Below are positions 59,553 through 64,000 of a DNA stretch of 64,000 bases, in pieces. Made by a program: the position numbers and the translations under genes. The stretch comes from Mesostigma viride. Its lineage: Eukaryota > Streptophyta > Mesostigmatophyceae > Mesostigmatales > Mesostigmataceae. The first letter of the stretch is position 1. Each line of letters opens with the position of its first letter. The notes below the pieces were generated by a model. It had not been told where the DNA came from, did not search any database, and saw only the letters and a list, made by a program, of their open reading frames with translations. The stretch lies in the NCBI GenBank assembly GCA_009746045.1, contig RPFO01000246.1, positions 1,331,795-1,395,794 on the forward strand, read 5' to 3'.

Positions 59553-59641
59553 GCCTCAGGCGGCAAAAGGTTCCGGCATTATTTAACGTAACTAAAACCT
59601 GTGCAACTTGGAGGTCAGGGGTTCGAATCCTCACTGAGGCA
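59553..59641 (+). tRNA. tRNA-like sequence 2 in T4 (identical copy)
   Basis: Exact copy of 59215-59303, 338 bp downstream, with B-box at 59620-59630. Confidence 0.4.
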
Positions 59642-60714
59642 GCTCCGGCGCATTTAGTGGTGCGTGCTCAGCGGCCTAGGCGGATGTCTCGGGCTCTTCG
59701 TCCCCCCTCCACGAGGCCAGGTTTTAGTTACGTTAAATAATGCCGGAACCTTTTGCCGCCTGAGGCAAATCGGGCCGGAACACTATTTTGCCCGGAATAA
59801 CCACTTCCGAGCACCCAAGTTAATTCGGCCGAATTAACTTGGGTGCTCGGAAGTGGTTATTCCGGGCAAAATAGTGTTCCGGCCCGATTTGCCTCAGGCG
59901 GCAAAAGGTTCCGGCATTATTTAACGTAACTCAGCCCGAGGGGCCCAAACTTGAGCTGGACAGGGGAAAGGTTTTGATAGCAGGCGGTAACCGTCATCGG
60001 CGACAGCACCGGAGTATCGGGAAAAGGAAACACACCTGGCTTGCCGAAACCAGATTTCCAGACAGTCTCGGCTGGCTCCTCAGTGGCAGGCGTGTCGTTA
60101 GGAAAAAGCGAATCATCGAGCTCAGCCTCACCGCTCGGCACCGGACCCTCCGCACCCTTCTGGTAAACAAAGCCGTCATCGGAAGCGTCCGAGACAACGC
60201 TCTCGCTGGCCGCCGCCTTGGTCTGACGGCGCCTTTTCGGGGCGTGGCTGATGGCTGGGTTCTTCTACGGGTTGCCGACAGCGCGCTTCCCCGGCTCGCG
60301 TCGCTTGACCGGTGTGGGCAGCTCGATATCCTCTGATTTGTCGTCGTCGTCCTCGCCGGCGTCAGAATCGCTATCCTGGCCCTGCTCGCTATCATCGTCA
60401 CTGCTACCTGCCGTTGGGACCTTCCTGGCTGCGCATTCTTTCACTAGAGCTTCGTACTCATCTGAGCTGCACGAATATATGAAAATCTGCTCACGGGTGA
60501 ATGGGTACGTGAGCTTGTCGTCCGGGAAATAGCACCGTGCACCATCTCCGGAACTGTTCACTGTCACTACCTTGCCCGGCAAACGTACCTCGCTGTGTTT
60601 TTCCCCATACTGCTCTATCGCCCAGTCTAGTCCGAACTTTTCCACAGGCACTGCCATGAAAATGCCCTTCTTTACCTTGAAAGTCCGTATATCTGCCTGC
60701 ATTTCGTCCGCCAT

Positions 60715-61019
60715 GTCTACGTCCGTGCTCCCCCCTTTTTTCGCATCCTTCGTTTTCGTACGTTTTTGTCAATTTTTTTTACCGCCCAAACCTGCATGCA
60801 CCAGGGTACCCTGTTGACTTTGACCAGGGTTTCCACCCTGATACGGTGGTCAAATACGGTCAGACAAGTGTCCCACGGATAGAGTGAATCTAGATCTTTT
60901 CGGTGGTCTAGTTGGTTCCCGCCAAAACCTTCCCGCCAAATCCCTACAGGGCGCACAAACTCATGCCGAATGTGAGGCATGAGAAAAACTCGCAGTCGAA
61001 AATCGGCACGAGGACGGTT
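60715..61019. other. 5' flank of the piggyBac-like gene
   Basis: It contains short related inverted words (GACCAGGGTTTCCACCCTGA and TACGGTGGTCAAATACGGTC). These may belong to an element end, but no clean terminal repeat was found. Confidence 0.3.
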
Positions 61020-63674
61020 TAGGGGTTAACCCCGATGGATGGATGGATGGGTGCAAACAGTCCTACCGGTCTATAATCTATCTACATCAGCTACATACTA
61101 CATCTATCTAACAACATTCTAACTACAACATCTACACAGCCGCATCGTGTATCTAGACAGCCGCACGCTGCCCTAGGGGAGCTGTCTGGCGTGCCTCCCA
61201 CGGGATTGCACACGCGGGCGCTTCCCCACGGGGGGGGGCTCGTTGTCCTCTATGACCTGGGCCCACTTGGCCTTGTCCATCATCTTCTTCCAAATCACGG
61301 AGAGGCCTAGGCCCCCCATGTCCTCTACTAGCTGTTCTTTGAAGGTGCGGGCCTTGCGGCGTCTAACATCACTGGGCCCGGCCCACGTCAGGAGGTGCCG
61401 GCCAGGCTGGGCTGGTCGCAGTCCTGCGGGGGGGCCACGTGAGGTGTCTACCTGGTTGGTGCGAGCTAGGTGCCCTACCAGCTGCAGGCGTCGCTGCTTA
61501 ATGGTGCTGGTGATATATGGCATGCCCTGGTACAGGTCCTCATTGCGGACATGAGCAGCATATCCTACTCTGAAAATGGAACGCAGCATGTTGGTGACCG
61601 CGCCGTCCAGCTTGCGGGCCAGGTCGGCGGTGAGGGTCCACGTCTCGGCCCCATACGTGAGAACACGAAGGACGAGGATCTTGAACAGGTCCTGTTTCTC
61701 GATCTTGCCCAGGGGCTTGCGCCACAGGGCCCGGTACTGGCGTAAAGCGTGCCAGGCTGAAGGGAGATGCGATGGTCCACATCAACCTCGCAGCTGGGGA
61801 GCAGGCTGCCCAGCAGCTTGACGCGGTCCCGATACAGGACTTGAGAGCCGTCGAGGAGATAGAGGGGCGGCGGTGAGTGGGTGAGCCCAACCGCCAGGGC
61901 CTCTGTCTTCTTGCTGACCTCAAGCCCCACTGCACGGGCCTCGATATAGCCAGGCAGTCAAGCCATGTCTGCACGTGCCCAGTGTCCTCGAAGAGGGTGG
62001 TGTCGTCTGCGTAGATGATGTCTGCCAGCCGAATCTCCGTGTCCGCACCGCCATGCCAGAATTTGTTAGCAACCTGCACTCCTGGTTCCCTGCCCACGAT
62101 GCGGGCAAATTGCTTGCGCGCCTGAATCATTACGTATTCGACCACAATAATGAACAGGTAGGGCGACAGCACGCAGCCCTGCCACACACCCTTCTGTAAA
62201 GGGCATGGGGGCGTGGTCCCGTAAGAAGTGCGCACCGAAGTGGTGGACCCTTCATACAGGTTGCGGATGACGGCAATCAGGGGGCGGGGGATCCGGAACA
62301 ACTCGAGGATGTCCCAAAGCGCAGGCCTGAAAACCGAATCGAAGGCTTTGATGAAGTCCACCAGCACAAGGTGCAAAGGGGACTCACCAGGCTGAAGGCG
62401 TTGCAGTTCCTCCACTAGTCGACGAGTATGTAGCGAAGAGCGCCTGTACTCAGTGTTGTGACCTGAACGGAAGCCGACGTGCTGAGTCTCGCTGAGGTGA
62501 CCGTCCAGGGCCGTGCGCAGGCGGTTCAGGATGAGCCGCATAAGAAGCTTGAGGGGGGCACTTTGAATGCACACCCCTCTGTAGTTGCCGGGGTCGGCAG
62601 GCGACCCCTTGTTCTTGTACAGCATCGTGCGAAACCTGTGTTGCCAGGCCGCTGGAGGTGGTTGCGAGGACAGCAGAAGGCGGTTGCAGATGTCCCGGAA
62701 GAGCAGCATAACACCTGTGTCCTCGAATTCGGCTGCAAGTTTTACAACTGCGGCAGGAATCGCGTCAGAGCCGGTGGCTGCGTCGTAACGCAGGCGCTGG
62801 ACCGCCTCCGTGACCTCGCGGGAGGTGAAAGGAGGCATGTCAGACGGGTCGCCAAGTGGGCCGACCAGCGGGGGGACTAGGTAGTCCGCCGTTGACCTAT
62901 AGGTGGGGCCGGGGGCCCAGCGGGGCCGGCCAGGGCGGCCGGGCGGGCGGCGGCGGCTGGGAGCAGGGGTGGGGGCGGCGCAGCTGTCCCCACGACCTCG
63001 GCCGTGGCCGTGGCCCAGGTACGAAGCCGCCTGGCTGGGGCGCCGGGGACGTCGTGGCGGTGGGGTCGGCCGAGGCCGTCCGGGTGCCCGAGGCGCTTGT
63101 ACCAGAACCAGGCCCCCTTGCCGTCGTGCTTCTGCTGGCAGCTGCGCAGGTCCTTGACCATCTGCTGAGCATCTGCCTTCTCAGCCTGCTCGTAGGCGGC
63201 CCTCAGAGCTGCTTGCAGCCCAGGTTTGGCGATCGGATCTCTGTTGCGGCGGAGCATCTGCCTGGCGGCGACCACTGTCGGTGCGTGACGGTGGACAGCA
63301 AGCTGTCGGCGCGGAGGCAAGGTGGGGAGGGTGCGGGCAGCCAGGCGATACTTGGCAGCGACACCACGGAGGATCACTGAAATATCACCCGGCAACGGAA
63401 TGGCGTGTAACTGCTGTCGGCTGCCCCGGGCGTCGAAGACGGCCAGGAAATCATCCCTGTGCGACATAGCGGCCTGCTCTGCTGCTGACATCTTGTCGGC
63501 ATCCTTCAGCACAATCCGGAGCACCTTCAGATCTGGCTGAGGCGCCAGCTGTCGCGACGGTTTCACCCCAGGAAACCGCAATCTGATGCGAGCGAGCACG
63601 AGACGGTGATCAGATTCCACCGTGCTGACAGAATCTTGCAGGACGCGAGCATCGACAACTGAGGGGCGCTGAGG
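61020..63674 (-). mobile_element. LINE-C, 5'-truncated: end of endonuclease plus reverse transcriptase
   Basis: On the minus strand the copy begins inside the APE domain at ESDHRLVLARIRLRF. A linker follows, then the reverse transcriptase (62838-61940): FRTMLYKNKGSP, NYRGVCIQSA, FVDFIKAFDSV, GVWQGCVLSPYLF and the catalytic IIYADDTTL. Frame breaks near 62870, 61935 and 61590 separate further pieces, GLEVSKKTEAL and the C-terminal LVGHLARTNQVDTS, RRKARTFKEQLVED and GLSVIWKKMMDKAKW. The 3' end carries CCAT repeats (61035-61050). It is related to LINE-B but a distinct family. A 3' fragment of the same family is at 6305-6735. Confidence 0.85.
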
Positions 63675-63910
63675 CCCTGCTGAGAAGCCATGCCCTAGCT
63701 CTTGTATAGCCATGATGATCTTCCCCCACATGACATACTCCCCCTTAGCTGGGCATAGTGTGAAGATCATGAGGGTGCAGGTGCCCCTGGTGCACCTAGA
63801 GCAAGGGTAGCTTACATTCCCACCCTTGCATGAAGTCGCATAGAGTGTATTAAAAGCCATATGCCCCTTCTCAGGGATATGTGTTTCATTTACTCCCAAC
63901 GGAGGGATGT
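63675..63910 (+). mobile_element. LINE-A 3'-tail fragment
   Basis: Repeats 15967-16200 with few changes and ends in a (TAA)n tract. Its left end abuts the 5' end of the oppositely oriented LINE-C copy. Confidence 0.8.
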
Positions 63911-63912
63911 TG

Positions 63913-63983
<71 letters not shown>
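63911..63983. repeat. (TAA)n microsatellite tail
   Basis: About 24 TAA units after the LINE-A tail, versus about five at 16203. Confidence 0.95.
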
Positions 63984-63984
<1 letters not shown>

Positions 63985-64000
63985 GCGTACGACTGCAGTG

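Larger units (their letters stand above)
59050..59931. mobile_element. Foldback array T4: three palindromes and two tRNA-like spacers
   Basis: Perfect or near-perfect 206-bp palindromes at 59050-59255, 59388-59593 and 59726-59931 (axis CGGCCG), exact period 338 bp, are joined by two identical 132-bp spacers that start AAAACCT and end AGGTTTT. The outer ends are AGTTA(C/G)GTTAAATA. The flanks carry a CAGCC direct repeat (59045-59049 and 59932-59936). It is inserted in the piggyBac-like gene. Confidence 0.85.
58563..60714 (-). pseudogene. piggyBac-like transposase, internally deleted and split by foldback array T4
   Basis: ATG 60714 begins MADEMQADIRTFKVKKGIFM; an acidic region (DSDSDAGEDDDDKSED) and a basic KRRRQ patch follow. 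After a frame break near 60265 comes SPVQLKFGPLG at 59945. Removing T4 with one CAGCC copy gives FGPLGLFSLFW and then, after a short gap, AKIVKETNDYAEL and REWHPLTMHEMGKC. This is the pattern that opens the piggyBac DDE domain (F-x-LFF, I-V-x-ETN-x-YA, W-x-P-x-T). The frame then jumps, at about 58920, to the cysteine-rich C-terminus: LCQLCCAQGRKHKTSVMCEH, CDMAFC, CFGLFH, the Cys/His set of piggyBac proteins. The catalytic core between is absent. It ends at 58563. It is dead as a transposase. Confidence 0.6.

Noticed and set aside
59050-59931. Bacterial-type rho-independent terminators
   Set aside because: The palindromes are over 200 bp, tandem, flanked by a target duplication and in a eukaryotic setting.

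Overview
The window looks like nuclear DNA of a eukaryotic alga, most likely a green alga. The grounds are GT-AG introns with CATGCAG or CTGCAG acceptors, many short microsatellites, a spliced MYND-finger gene, ankyrin-repeat exons, and several eukaryotic transposon superfamilies (LINE, hAT, CACTA/EnSpm, piggyBac). The species cannot be named from sequence alone. Few ordinary host genes are visible; most of the 64 kb is mobile DNA in various states of decay, often nested. Many genes show single-base frame breaks, which could be real decay or assembly indels.

Layout. 1-1.02 kb: an inverted chimera of a retroelement tail and a copy of the 5' region of gene X (34.5-35.2 kb). 1.02-5.0 kb: about 2.4 tandem copies of a 1.6-1.7 kb non-coding unit. 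5-13.8 kb: mostly non-coding, with LINE fragments, a GGGCAT array and candidate exons of a Met/Gly-rich protein. 14.3-16.2 kb: ORF1 and 3' tail of LINE family A. 17.1-19.05 kb: a two-exon MYND-finger/armadillo-like gene, the clearest host gene. 20-22.8 kb: duplicated ankyrin exons, a retroelement tail and a hAT-like fragment. 22.9-29.4 kb: a nearly complete LINE (family B) inserted between (CAT)n arrays inside an older, oppositely oriented LINE-A ORF1. 31.1-34.2 kb: a decayed CACTA-type transposase (minus strand) containing a small inverted-repeat element.

The most striking structure is 35,562-55,111. It is a 19.55 kb segment bounded by 64-73 bp terminal inverted repeats beginning GGGTGGTCCCACGCGG and by a 4-bp direct repeat CGCC. 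It splits the reading frame of gene X, and removing it rejoins the frame exactly. It carries two long divergent multi-exon genes: a minus-strand protein of roughly 2,400 aa with no recognised domain, and a plus-strand protein of about 990 aa with a DDE-transposase-like core. A third short gene follows. Between the divergent genes lie two opposed G-rich minisatellites (about 3 kb). About 25 copies of an imperfect 22-bp palindrome (half-site GGGTCTCGCTG) sit in most introns and intergenic parts of this segment and were not noticed elsewhere. I read it as a giant DNA transposon of uncertain superfamily.

A second theme is three small foldback elements, unrelated in sequence (33.3-33.9, 53.7-53.9 and 59.05-59.93 kb). 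Each has long inverted repeats and a tRNA-like T-arm/B-box in its middle. In two of them the inverted repeat also supplies the partner strand of a tRNA-like acceptor stem. The third copy is a 338-bp-period tandem array inserted, with a 5-bp target duplication CAGCC, into an internally deleted piggyBac-like transposase gene (58.5-60.7 kb). The window ends with a 5'-truncated LINE (family C, minus strand) placed head-to-head with a LINE-A tail.
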